This document shows positions 42,668-50,744 of a stretch of DNA of 64,000 bases, in pieces (the stretch's first letter is position 1; each line of letters opens with the position of its first letter). A program made the translations under genes and the position numbers. This DNA is from Bacteroidota bacterium (lineage in GTDB: Bacteria > Bacteroidota > Bacteroidia > UBA8524), in the NCBI GenBank assembly GCA_008933805.1, contig WBUH01000001.1, positions 124,001-188,000 on the forward strand, given 5' to 3'. The notes under the pieces are model-generated. The model worked only from the letters and a program-made list of their open reading frames with translations. It searched no databases and was not told the origin of the DNA.

Positions 42668-43912
42668 TTAGGTAAATTCGTATCTGTCTTCGTTTTCAAT
42701 AATTTTTGTGGTAAAAGGAAATGCGTCGGCGGGCACTTTCTCAATTTGCTGCATCAGGGTTGATGAGCCTGTAAACACCACCCGCTTATCGCCATTGAGG
42801 GTTATTTGAAGGTGAAGGCATTTACCCGTGCCTTTGTCTGTGTATTTTGAGCCTCCTATTTTATAGGCCACTACCGATATTTCTTTGTTAAGTATTTTCT
42901 TTATAGCGATTTTCTCGCCTGTGAAACTCTTATTTTCAATAATTATGTTCAGGTCACTAAACTTTCTCATAAGTTCATTGTATAGGTTAATGCAATCTGC
43001 ATGGGTAAGCCACCCGTTATAGGATGCTATTGTTTGTGGGTTGGCTCCTTTGGCCAGCTTGCGGGCAAAATTTTGCTTAATGCTTTTGCGTACCAGCGTA
43101 TGGGTATGGTAAAACTTATACCCGATAAAATCAAGGCTACGGCTTGCAACAGGGAACACCTGATAGTTACTTTTAACTTCCAATTTCAGGTTTTCGGTAA
43201 GGTATTGGCGTATATCAGCCAGTAGGGTATGCAGGTAGGGTTTATTGTCGGCAAGTATTACTATATCATCCGCGTATCGAAAGTAATATTTCACGCCCTT
43301 TTTTTCCTTTAACCAATGGTCAAAATAGCAAAGGTAGAAGTTGGCAAGGTACTGTGATAAGTAATTTCCGATGGGCAAACCGGGCGCGCTATCTATTATT
43401 TCATCCAACAGGTATAACAAATCGTTATCCTTAAACTTGTGCCTCAACAAAGCCTTTAATACATCGTGGTTGATGCTGGGATAGAATTTTTTAATATCCA
43501 GCTTTAGGCAATACCGGGTGCCGGGTTCATCTGTAAGGGCACGGCGAATGGTATAAAAAGCATTGTGTATGCCCTTGCCCCTGATGCAGCTATATGTATC
43601 GGCTGTAAATACCGATTTGAAAATAGGCTCCAACACATTCATAATAGCGTGGTGGCAAATCCGGTCGGGGAAATAAGGCAACCTAAATACCTCGCGCTCT
43701 TTGCCCTCGTTTACAATAAAAGTAGTGTACGGTGATGTTTTGTAGGTTTTAGACAATAAAAGATGTTGCAGGCTCAGCAAATTGGCCTCGGCATTCTTTT
43801 TATGAATGCCAACCCCATATTGTTTGCTTTTGCCTCGTTGCGCCTTTTTATCAGCTAAACGAAGGTTATCGAGCGTGCAAATATTACCGTATATGTTGCC
43901 TATCTTTTTCAT
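42668..43912 (-). CDS. DGR reverse transcriptase with C-terminal extension
   Basis: A 414-residue reverse transcriptase. The catalytic Asp 139 lies in LKLDIKKFYPSI, the DGR-diagnostic motif is IGNYLSQ at 181-187 (group II intron RTs have QG...SP), and YADD is at 213-216. It copies the template RNA with adenine-specific errors. After the thumb (about residue 330) there is an extra 80-residue segment ending FTGSSTLMQQIEKVPADAFPF, which resembles a stand-alone small protein I associate with Bacteroidetes phages rather than a usual RT tail. The template repeat lies 107 bp upstream. No Avd-type gene adjoins. Confidence 0.93.
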   Translation of the reverse strand: MKKIGNIYGNICTLDNLRLADKKAQRGKSKQYGVGIHKKNAEANLLSLQHLLLSKTYKTSPYTTFIVNEGKEREVFRLPYFPDRICHHAIMNVLEPIFKSVFTADTYSCIRGKGIHNAFYTIRRALTDEPGTRYCLKLDIKKFYPSINHDVLKALLRHKFKDNDLLYLLDEIIDSAPGLPIGNYLSQYLANFYLCYFDHWLKEKKGVKYYFRYADDIVILADNKPYLHTLLADIRQYLTENLKLEVKSNYQVFPVASRSLDFIGYKFYHTHTLVRKSIKQNFARKLAKGANPQTIASYNGWLTHADCINLYNELMRKFSDLNIIIENKSFTGEKIAIKKILNKEISVVAYKIGGSKYTDKGTGKCLHLQITLNGDKRVVFTGSSTLMQQIEKVPADAFPFTTKIIENEDRYEFT

Positions 43913-44018
43913 GCCTTTGCTTTCAAAAAGTCTTTTTCGCCTCGGCTACCAAAGCCTTTTCTCATTTGTTTATTTTTTGCCGTGTTGGCAGGGTTTGTGC
44001 CGCTTATATCTTTATCTC

Positions 44019-44093
44019 GCATAGGTGCGAGCTGCAATTCGTATTCGTATTCCAGTTATCGTAGTTCGAATCATCGAAACCAACGCCGCCGGG
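44019..44093 (-). repeat. DGR template repeat (TR), 75 bp
   Basis: The noncoding template repeat lies between target 1 and the reverse transcriptase. In coding orientation it would read PGGVGFDDSNYDNWNTNT plus NCSSHLC, with Asn codons AAC/AAT at the variable sites, as is typical of DGR templates. It has 19 adenines on the minus strand. All three variable repeats differ from it only at those adenines. Confidence 0.95.
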
Positions 44094-44139
44094 AAACCGA
44101 GCACCGCGCCGCAACTCATGCAGCACACAACCCAAAGTT

Positions 44140-44622
44140 TTAACCTGCTATCAAAAAGAACTCCTTATACAAATCCTCAAATTGCTTTCCTGCATACAGT
44201 GCCAGTTCTTTCGACCTGTAGCAAAGGCGCGAGCCGCAACCCGTAACCGTAAACCAGCTACCGTAGCCCGAATCATCGAAACCAACGCCGCCGGGACGGA
44301 AGTCTTTTAGCCACACGGTGTATTTTATTTGGTTGCTATCCGTCCAGTCAGGTGTCCATCCCTGATTAAGGGCTTTGGCTATTATTTTCAACTTACGATA
44401 GGCTATTTCGTCACTTGTCATGCCTTGCGGCGGGCACCAGTCCTCACCGGTTATTGCCAGCGCATCTTCAAAGGTTTTTACCAAGTCGGTAATTTTTTGG
44501 TTAAACGGCTCCCTGCCGTATATTGCCTCAAGGGCGGCACGGGTTTTATCATCGCCGTTGCTGTAAGCCGCAAGCACATCAGCCTGCTTTGCTTCTAAAA
44601 CTTTTATTGTTTTTGTACACAT
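44140..44622 (-). CDS. DGR target protein 1
   Basis: A 160-residue protein. The first 60 residues are a helical leader (MCTKTIKVLEAKQADVLAAY) and the shared scaffold starts near TFEDALAITGEDW. The variable repeat encodes GGVGFDDSGYGSWFTVT plus GCGSRLC and is followed by YRSKELALYAGKQFEDLYKEFF. It has no signal peptide, transmembrane segment or fibre repeat. The start is 9 bp after the preceding 50-codon gene, and the TR follows 46 bp after the stop. It shares the scaffold with targets 2 and 3. Function unknown; a ligand-binding surface made of the variable residues is inferred. Confidence 0.9.
   Translation of the reverse strand: MCTKTIKVLEAKQADVLAAYSNGDDKTRAALEAIYGREPFNQKITDLVKTFEDALAITGEDWCPPQGMTSDEIAYRKLKIIAKALNQGWTPDWTDSNQIKYTVWLKDFRPGGVGFDDSGYGSWFTVTGCGSRLCYRSKELALYAGKQFEDLYKEFFLIAG
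44221..44295 (-). repeat. DGR variable repeat 1 (VR1)
   Basis: 75 bp aligned to the TR without gaps, with 13 differences, all at TR adenines (coding strand). The remaining 62 positions are identical. It lies in the C-terminal part of target 1, about 80 bp from the stop codon. Confidence 0.95.
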
Positions 44623-44631
44623 AATTATTTG

Positions 44632-44784
44632 TTATTGTTTTAATTCGTTTTCAGTTATTTCTATACGGTTATTAATTTCATACCGTAAGCCCTTTAAAAG
44701 TTCTAAATACTCTGTGGTTTCAAGGTCGGCCACGCTATCGTCCAAAGTGCCTAAAATGTGTTGTTCTATTATCTGTGCGTCCAT
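44632..44784 (-). CDS. Small phage protein (50 aa)
   Basis: A 50-residue acidic helical protein (MDAQIIEQHILGTLDDSV..., ending ITENELKQ). The start overlaps the DUF3164 stop by one base (TAATG) and the stop is 9 bp from target 1's start, which argues for a real translated gene in the operon. Function unknown. Confidence 0.6.
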   Translation of the reverse strand: MDAQIIEQHILGTLDDSVADLETTEYLELLKGLRYEINNRIEITENELKQ

Positions 44785-45452
44785 TATTCACAAACTCCTT
44801 TCTGCGGTATGGCCAATTGCGCAAAGCGCAACTCCACGTTTTTGTATTCGCCGCTTGCATCGCGCTCATAGGCTTCTATAAAAGGCTTGCTTTCTACAGG
44901 CGCATAAGCGGCCATAATGATGTCCACACCATCCGCAAACAGGGGGTTGTTTATCTTTTCTTTTAGTTTTACAAGCTGCATTACGCGGTTGGGGTTAAGG
45001 TTGCCCGCTTTATCGGGGTTCAGCAGGTTCATTACCAGTTCAGTTAAATTGGCACTATTCTCATCCTTTGCCAAGCTGGTGATGTATTGTTTCACTTTCT
45101 CTACCCCGGCACTTTCAGTACCATCCCAGCGTGTTAGCATCTTCACCCCAATGATTATGCGGTACCTGCCATCCTGGGTGGTGAAGGTGTGTGTTTTCTG
45201 TCCGTTCTTAACATCATACACCTCCTGCTTAGTTTCCAACAGGGCTTTTAGTTCATTGTACGCAAGTGTTTTGGCATCTGATAGCTGGTTAGCGGCCTGC
45301 GTCAGCTTATCAAACACATCTCCCACAGTGCTATCTACAATAGCTTTGTATTGCTGCTTCTTGTCTTTTTCGGCCTGCTGCTCTGCCTCCATTTCTTTTA
45401 AAAGTGCGGCCTTATCTTCAGCTGATAAATTGGCCAGTGTTACGTTGCTCAT
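44784..45452 (-). CDS. DUF3164 family protein
   Basis: A 222-residue protein typical of Mu-like early regions: a charged coiled-coil N-terminus (LLKEMEAEQQAEKDKKQQY), then TFTTQDGRYRIIIGVKMLTRWDGTESAGVEKV. DUF3164 is of unknown role, probably in replication or DNA handling. It is a marker for transposable phages and lies amid their early genes. Confidence 0.85.
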   Translation of the reverse strand: MSNVTLANLSAEDKAALLKEMEAEQQAEKDKKQQYKAIVDSTVGDVFDKLTQAANQLSDAKTLAYNELKALLETKQEVYDVKNGQKTHTFTTQDGRYRIIIGVKMLTRWDGTESAGVEKVKQYITSLAKDENSANLTELVMNLLNPDKAGNLNPNRVMQLVKLKEKINNPLFADGVDIIMAAYAPVESKPFIEAYERDASGEYKNVELRFAQLAIPQKGVCE

Positions 45453-45485
45453 ATTATTGTTGTTTAAATCGGTTTTAATTGTTGT

Positions 45486-45659
45486 TTAACTGTTATTAGC
45501 TGGGCTATTTTCGGCGGTTATTAACCTTTCGGCATCCGTCTCTTTTTCCCGCAGCCAAATTTGCATTTGTGCAAGCTGCTCATGGCTTAAACTTGAGTTT
45601 TTCATGCGTTCTTTCAGTTCAGCTATTTCAGCAAGTAGTTGTGCTATTTTGTCAGGCAT
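45486..45659 (-). CDS. Small coiled-coil phage protein (57 aa)
   Basis: A 57-residue protein (MPDKIAQLLAEIAELKERMK..., ending ITAENSPANNS) with a heptad-like first half. Its start overlaps the end of the 45652-46017 gene by 8 nt and its stop lies 33 bp ahead of the DUF3164 start, so it fits the operon. Function unknown. Confidence 0.6.
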   Translation of the reverse strand: MPDKIAQLLAEIAELKERMKNSSLSHEQLAQMQIWLREKETDAERLITAENSPANNS

Positions 45660-46017
45660 ATTCAACCTCCTTTGTTTTAAGTACCTCGTTAGGTGGGAAA
45701 GCCTTTATCTTTTCGGGCAGGTGTGCCTTTTTCCATTCGGTTCGCAAAAACCGAAGCAGCCCCTCATTTTTACCGGCATATTGGTAGCTGTGCAAAAACA
45801 CGTCATCCGCTATTGCAAACTGGTTTTCCCACCATGCCCAATAAAGTGCGCTGTGTGTTTTTAGCTGGGCGATAAGGTGGCAAAAGCTGTTGGCCTCGGC
45901 GTAGGCTACACCGCTGGCAAAAACAAGCTCAAAATACTCCTCTGCGGTGATGCCCAGCATAGCCAGCACTTGCCCGCGTATGTCTTCACCGTATTGTTTA
46001 GCTTTACTATTACCCAT
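45652..46017 (-). CDS. Hypothetical phage protein (121 aa)
   Basis: A 121-residue helical protein (MGNSKAKQYGEDIRGQVLAMLGITAEEYFELV...), with a Trp-rich middle (ALYWAWWENQFAIAD). It overlaps both neighbours by about 8 nt. Proteins of this type are common in Bacteroidota Mu-like early operons, with no known role. Confidence 0.55.
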   Translation of the reverse strand: MGNSKAKQYGEDIRGQVLAMLGITAEEYFELVFASGVAYAEANSFCHLIAQLKTHSALYWAWWENQFAIADDVFLHSYQYAGKNEGLLRFLRTEWKKAHLPEKIKAFPPNEVLKTKEVEYA

Positions 46018-46639
46018 GTTGCACCTCCATTCTGTGTGGGCATAGTATTAGGTTCCGCACAGGGTAGCGTATGCTGTAGTCATTGCCCTCGGCATCCTTA
46101 CCGGCTACCCATCCGTTTGCAAGTCTTTCCATATCAATAGTATGCCCGCTCCACAAGCTGGCGTGCAGGGGTTTACTGTCAACTACCACATTGTTTTCGT
46201 TCACAAACCATTTGGTAAAATCCTGCCCTTCATCTTTAAACTCTATTATCCACTTCACAAGGCCCATTACGCGCGCAATACTGTGCTGCTCTCCGCCTGC
46301 CATAAAAAAGTTACCACTTTGGCTGTATGTGGCCCCGCGCTCCACTTGCAGGGCGTAGGTTTCCCCTTTCTTTTCGCAGTACAGCCAACAGCCCTCGGTA
46401 AACCGGTCGTTAAAGTCATCTACTACGTGTGCAGCATCCAACCAGGCGAGGCTTACCATTGCGCTGTGCACAAGGTCATAGTTGGCTTTAAACGCCACCT
46501 CATGCTCGCTGATGTGTTCGGCAGGGCTTAGTATTTTACATTGGCGCAAACCGGGGTGGACGTGCGCCCAAACAGAACTGCCTACGGGATATAGCAGGTT
46601 AAATAGTTCTGCGGTGATAATGTTGTTTTGGGTTTTCAT
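46010..46639 (-). CDS. Hypothetical phage early protein (209 aa)
   Basis: A 209-residue protein (MKTQNNIITAELFNLLYPVGSSVWAHV...), with a beta-type first half and LVKWIIEFKDEGQDFTKWFVNENN further on. No domain is recognised. It lies 15 bp from the NTPase gene on the same strand and overlaps the 121-residue gene by 8 nt. Confidence 0.55.
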   Translation of the reverse strand: MKTQNNIITAELFNLLYPVGSSVWAHVHPGLRQCKILSPAEHISEHEVAFKANYDLVHSAMVSLAWLDAAHVVDDFNDRFTEGCWLYCEKKGETYALQVERGATYSQSGNFFMAGGEQHSIARVMGLVKWIIEFKDEGQDFTKWFVNENNVVVDSKPLHASLWSGHTIDMERLANGWVAGKDAEGNDYSIRYPVRNLILCPHRMEVQHG

Positions 46640-46654
46640 TAGTGTTATACTTGG

Positions 46655-47302
46655 TTATTGTTCAATTTCTTGTTGGCCCCAATACTCAGCCGCCCCCTCT
46701 TCCCAAATGGTGTATTCTTTTGTTGCGCCCCACGTGCGCCCGTTGCTGAACGCCTTAAAGCCTTCTACCCATATTTTCAAATCAGCATCGTATTTTATAT
46801 CGTCTGCCAGTGTGCCCTTTGGCCGTTTTCCGTCGGCTTGGCTAAAAAATACCAGTAGCTTTTTACGGGCGTATTTTTCTGCAAACTGCCTGTACCACTT
46901 GGTGTTTACGTGCATATACTGCACGGTGTTTATTATCACTATTTCAGGGCTGCGGGGCTTGCTTAATCGTGCATCCAATGTGGCCATATCTTCCTTGCGC
47001 ACCAGCACTTTGCCCTGCGCACTGCTTAGCCCGTACCGCAGCGCATTTACCTTAAAGGTGTGCCTGCCCCCCTCTTCCAAATCATCAATAAATACATCGC
47101 CATATTCGCTCAGCATTTTGGCAAGCTGTATCATAAAACTACCCTTGCCGCTGCCGCTGTTTCCCCACGCCAGCCATACACCTGTACGCTCCGGCTCACC
47201 AAAGGCATCGTGCCAAGCCCCCTTGAGCGGTAAAAGTTCAAACTCCTGCTCTATTACGTTTTTGGCGGTAAGGGCGCGGGGTATGCGTTCTTTGGTGCTC
47301 AT
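46655..47302 (-). CDS. RecA-like/AAA NTPase of Mu-like early region
   Basis: A 215-residue P-loop protein: Walker A in WLAWGNSGSGKGSFM, and a Walker B-like strand in SPEIVIINTVQYMH. The rest fits a RecA-fold ATPase of a kind frequent in Bacteroidota transposable phages. It overlaps the MuB-like gene by 4 nt. It may act in transposition or DNA replication; the exact role is unknown. Confidence 0.75.
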   Translation of the reverse strand: MSTKERIPRALTAKNVIEQEFELLPLKGAWHDAFGEPERTGVWLAWGNSGSGKGSFMIQLAKMLSEYGDVFIDDLEEGGRHTFKVNALRYGLSSAQGKVLVRKEDMATLDARLSKPRSPEIVIINTVQYMHVNTKWYRQFAEKYARKKLLVFFSQADGKRPKGTLADDIKYDADLKIWVEGFKAFSNGRTWGATKEYTIWEEGAAEYWGQQEIEQ

Positions 47303-48198
47303 GCCTGCCCTCCCGTGTTTGCAAGCAGCAAAGTTTCAGCCCTGCGAAGGCCGCCAATCTCACCATTTGCATCGCTGGCAAGGCAGGTTTTTACCAGCTC
47401 GTTCAGCTTGGTTTTGTCGGCCATGTTTACGCTCAGTACATCGGTTATCAGCTGTTGGTAAAACTTCAAACGGTCGTTGCGGTCAATGGGCACAATGCTC
47501 ATAAACTTGTCGCCCAGCCTGCTGAAAATCTCCCTGAAACCCACCTTTTCGTTATTAATACCCCTGCGTATTTTAGCGCGGAAGCCTTCGGCACCCATCA
47601 GGTAGTACCCGCAGCGGCCTTCGGTAGCGTTGTACAGTTCTTTAAACTCTAAAAAGGCAGTATATTCTACATCGCCAAACTCATCCAGCAACACAACAGG
47701 GTTGGGCAGGTAATTCAGCCAGTCTTTTATGCTTTGTTTTACATCGTATATCTTGCCTTTGCTATCTAAGCCTATTGTTTTGGCAAGGGCGCGTATAAAC
47801 TGTACTTTGCCTTTTGATTGCGAGCAGTCCATGTAAAAGCAATTGGTGAGGGTTTTGGCGAGGTATTTTGCAGTGTATGTTTTCCCTATCGCGCAATCAT
47901 CCACAAACACAAGGCTTTTGCTATGCTGCTGGCAAAACACCACATCGTTGTGTATCGCCTCAAACACCTTTGTTTTTGCCATTTTCCAACGGGTTTGCCC
48001 GGCGGTTATACCCAACTCGCGGGCAAGCCTAAGCCACTCGGCATCGGTAAGTATGCGCTCAGTTTCGCCGTTTTTCATGCGACTATAAATACTTTTGCTA
48101 AGTGCCCACTGTGTGGCAAAAGCAGCATCGCTGCCCGTAAACTTATCGCGCTGCCCCAAAAGGGCTTTTACTACGGTTTGTTTAAATTCTATATTCAT
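47299..48198 (-). CDS. MuB-like AAA+ ATPase (transposition target selection)
   Basis: A 299-residue ATPase. An N-terminal HTH-like region (QWALSKSIYSRMKNGE) resembles MuB. Walker A is AIGKT in VDDCAIGKTYTAK, and Walker B is VVLLDEFGD. MuB binds target DNA, activates the MuA transposase and gives immunity. It lies 12 bp after the transposase stop, as in Mu. Confidence 0.9.
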   Translation of the reverse strand: MNIEFKQTVVKALLGQRDKFTGSDAAFATQWALSKSIYSRMKNGETERILTDAEWLRLARELGITAGQTRWKMAKTKVFEAIHNDVVFCQQHSKSLVFVDDCAIGKTYTAKYLAKTLTNCFYMDCSQSKGKVQFIRALAKTIGLDSKGKIYDVKQSIKDWLNYLPNPVVLLDEFGDVEYTAFLEFKELYNATEGRCGYYLMGAEGFRAKIRRGINNEKVGFREIFSRLGDKFMSIVPIDRNDRLKFYQQLITDVLSVNMADKTKLNELVKTCLASDANGEIGGLRRAETLLLANTGGQA

Positions 48199-48210
48199 GG
48201 ATGGTGTATT

Positions 48211-50286
48211 TTAAAATCTGCTTATGAAATCGGTTTTAAGTGTGTTGTTGGCTGGCACAAAGGCCATTTGCTCCTCTTCATCAAAGAGGGGCAACTCCTC
48301 TGCCTCTGTGTCCTCAAAATGGTAGGTTTGTAGTTCGGGTATATCAAAACTGCCTGTAAGCGGTTCGTTGTCTATTATGGTTACACTGTCTATCCGCTTG
48401 GCGGCGGTTTTATAAAACGCAGTTACGGTGTTTTGGTAGGCGCTGTTTATTATCAATACCTCGTCATCCGCTGCCGTGCGCTCTAATGCCCCGTGGTTGT
48501 ATGCAGTTTCGTTTATCAGTTCGCATACCAGCTTATTATCAGGGGTATATACAAGGGCTTTCAGCACATTGCCTTTGGCATCGTCCAGCCAGCGCACCAG
48601 CACTTTTTTGCCTTCTATCTGCCGCATGATGTTTATCAGGTCGGTGCCTATGGCCACCTTACCGTCAAAACCTACCTTGCGCTGTTTGTGCTGTAGCCTT
48701 ATATACCCGGCCTCCATGCTGGTTTCAACCACTTTGCCCAAGTGGGGCAATAGGCCCGCCCAATTGGTGGGGTATTTTTCAAGCTCAGGGTGCTGTTTTT
48801 TATTGAAAACATCCCACCTTGTCATTGCGGGGTGAAGCTCTTGGTTGGGGTGGGGCATATTGTTCCAGTCCTTTATCGCACGCAGCACTATCTGCACTAT
48901 CTCTTGCTGGGTGTAGTATATCTGCTTTTCGCGCCCGGGGCGGTGGGCATCGGTGCGGGCAAAAGGTCGGGCTTTAAAGCCGGGCACCTGCCGCTCCATC
49001 ATCAGGGCAAAATCCCTGAAATACCGCTCTATCACTTTACCCCTTGCGTTGTTGGCTTCAATACGTACCCGCTGAAACATGGCCCCGTTTTGCAAAAATG
49101 TGGTTTCAAAGCTGCTGTTTAGGCTTCGTTCACCTTCCATCTCGTAGGGCAGGTGTTTGCCATACCGTTCGTAGGCGCGGCACATTTCTTTATAAAACTC
49201 TGTAATAATGCCCTTTTTGCTTGCGCCAAACACCCAAGTGGTAAATGCTGTACTGCCCACATCTATACCCATGTAGGCCCATATACGTTTACCGGGCGCA
49301 TACTCAAACTTGGGTTGCCTGTCATCCACACTTATCAGCGTTCCGGCAAACATGGGGCGATAGCGCTGGTGGTGGGGCACCATTTTCTTAAACACCTGGT
49401 CGTTACCCTCGCGTTTGCTGGTGGCTCCTATATTTACCTCCCACATGGTTTGGTAGCGGTACACCGTTTTGTCGCTCACCACCTTAAAATCGGGGTGGTT
49501 ATAATCGTAGGGGGTTTTGGTAGCATTGTTTATAATGTCCAGTTGTCCCTGCAAAAAGCGGTTGTATGTGGCCCATACCTCTGTATAGTTTGGTTTTTTG
49601 CCCTTTTGCCCGGCATATATGTTTGTCCACAGTTCAATCATTAAGGGGGTTGCAAGCTGGGCGTTGCTGTTTTTGTGGTAGCCGGGTATAAGGGTATCGT
49701 AACCGTTTTTCAGGTAGTCGTTCAGTTTGTGGCGCAGTTTATCGCTGTTGGGCAGGCTGTGCACATAGCCGTATTTTTCGCGTAACACCTCGTTAAAGGT
49801 GTGCACATCTTTTATCAGGGTGTCCCATATACGGGTGCTGCCGTGTTTCTTTTTGCGCTCGGTAAGCCGTTTGGCCTTCACTTTTGCAAGGGCATTCAGC
49901 ACGCTGGCATTTACCGTATAGCGCAGCTTTTGCTCTTCTTTTATAAACTGGCCGTCATCAAACACATAGCGGTCATAATGGGCACGCGCGGCCCCGTCAA
50001 GCTCATAATGTGCCTGTAGCGGGTGGGCGGTTTGTTTTGGGCTGCCCCACTTTTGTACCAGCACCTGCTGCTCTTCGTTGGTTAGTGCATTAAACCGTAC
50101 CAACGCCTCATTGCCATAGCCGCGCCCCTGCTTTAAACGAAAGTCTTTTTTGCGATAGGCTCTTTTTAAGTAAACATCGTAACTAAACAGCCCTACGCTG
50201 TGGGTATGGCGGCGGTCATCGTCGGTTAGCAGGTAACTTATCCGCACTCCGTATTCGTTATCGTATATTTCGTAGGGGCCGTTCAT
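48211..50286 (-). CDS. MuA-type transposase
   Basis: A 691-residue DDE transposase. The integrase core begins near residue 315 (GTLISVDDRQPKF, catalytic Asp 321) and includes WAYMGIDVGSTAF and VRIEANNARGKVIERYF (Glu 420). At the second acidic site the text reads MEGERSLNSSF, with Glu 384 exactly 36 residues ahead of Glu 420 in place of the usual Asp, so the triad appears to be D-E-E. The C-terminal part resembles the MuB-interacting domain. It catalyses replicative transposition of the phage. Confidence 0.92.
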   Translation of the reverse strand: MNGPYEIYDNEYGVRISYLLTDDDRRHTHSVGLFSYDVYLKRAYRKKDFRLKQGRGYGNEALVRFNALTNEEQQVLVQKWGSPKQTAHPLQAHYELDGAARAHYDRYVFDDGQFIKEEQKLRYTVNASVLNALAKVKAKRLTERKKKHGSTRIWDTLIKDVHTFNEVLREKYGYVHSLPNSDKLRHKLNDYLKNGYDTLIPGYHKNSNAQLATPLMIELWTNIYAGQKGKKPNYTEVWATYNRFLQGQLDIINNATKTPYDYNHPDFKVVSDKTVYRYQTMWEVNIGATSKREGNDQVFKKMVPHHQRYRPMFAGTLISVDDRQPKFEYAPGKRIWAYMGIDVGSTAFTTWVFGASKKGIITEFYKEMCRAYERYGKHLPYEMEGERSLNSSFETTFLQNGAMFQRVRIEANNARGKVIERYFRDFALMMERQVPGFKARPFARTDAHRPGREKQIYYTQQEIVQIVLRAIKDWNNMPHPNQELHPAMTRWDVFNKKQHPELEKYPTNWAGLLPHLGKVVETSMEAGYIRLQHKQRKVGFDGKVAIGTDLINIMRQIEGKKVLVRWLDDAKGNVLKALVYTPDNKLVCELINETAYNHGALERTAADDEVLIINSAYQNTVTAFYKTAAKRIDSVTIIDNEPLTGSFDIPELQTYHFEDTEAEELPLFDEEEQMAFVPANNTLKTDFISRF

Positions 50287-50308
50287 TTTTTCACTATCTT
50301 GGGGGCTT

Positions 50309-50316
50309 TATTTTTG
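50309..50316 (+). promoter_or_regulatory. Promoter -7 element of the plus-strand gene at 50323
   Basis: TATTTTTG matches TAnnTTTG and lies 6 bp ahead of the ATG, which implies a leaderless or near-leaderless transcript. It is divergent from the transposase start at 50286. Confidence 0.45.
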
Positions 50317-50322
50317 CTGTGT

Positions 50323-50673
50323 ATGAAAGCTGATGTTATTATTGGTAGGGTGGTAATTTCTCACTACAATGAAGAGGGGACTACTGCATCAAAATCAACT
50401 CCTACCCCAGTGGTTCAAGGTTTTATTGCTTCTGTTTGTACTTTGTTTAAATTGCCTTTCCCCGCAATACGCTTCGTAAAATCTTCCGATGTTGTTTCAT
50501 CTGACGAGTTAGATGTAATTTGGGAAGTGTATGAATTTCATTTACCAAATGAGGATAAGGACAGCAAATGGGCTTACAAGAGGGTTCTTGGTGGCGTTGC
50601 TGATTATCTGTTAAGCCAGTCTTTATTTCTTGATTGTATTTATCAAACGTATCCATATAAAGTTCCTTTTTAG
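50323..50673 (+). CDS. Hypothetical phage protein, divergent from transposase
   Basis: A 116-residue protein (MKADVIIGRVVISHYNEEGTT..., later FHLPNEDKDSKWAYKRVLGG). It is one of only two plus-strand genes in the early region (the other is the repressor), set between the transposase and DGR target 2. The ATG at 50323 is preferred because a promoter-like element lies just upstream; an earlier in-frame start would overlap the promoter. Function unknown; its position would suit a small regulator of lysis-lysogeny or transposition. Confidence 0.55.
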   Translation: MKADVIIGRVVISHYNEEGTTASKSTPTPVVQGFIASVCTLFKLPFPAIRFVKSSDVVSSDELDVIWEVYEFHLPNEDKDSKWAYKRVLGGVADYLLSQSLFLDCIYQTYPYKVPF

Positions 50674-50689
50674 TTTATTAAAATTGCTA

Positions 50690-50734
50690 CCCTGTGGCTG
50701 AATCGAACAGCCCGCCTTAGCGCACCGTGCAGGG
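50690..50734 (-). other. tRNA T-arm-like hairpin
   Basis: The minus strand contains GGCTG-TTCGATT-CAGCC, a perfect T-arm with canonical T-loop, enclosed by CCCTG...CAGGG. No full cloverleaf could be drawn from the surrounding bases. It may be a tRNA remnant or an RNA element between target 2 and the convergent gene end. Confidence 0.3.
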
Positions 50735-50744
50735 AGTGGGGCTG

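Noticed and set aside
42668-43912. Reverse transcriptase as group II intron or retron
   Set aside because: The motif IGNYLSQ and the adjacent TR/VR pairs identify a DGR; there is no maturase/intron structure and no msr-msd layout.
50447-50656. Minus-strand frame opposite the gene at 50323
   Set aside because: The plus-strand frame is longer, has a promoter-like element and a more protein-like composition.
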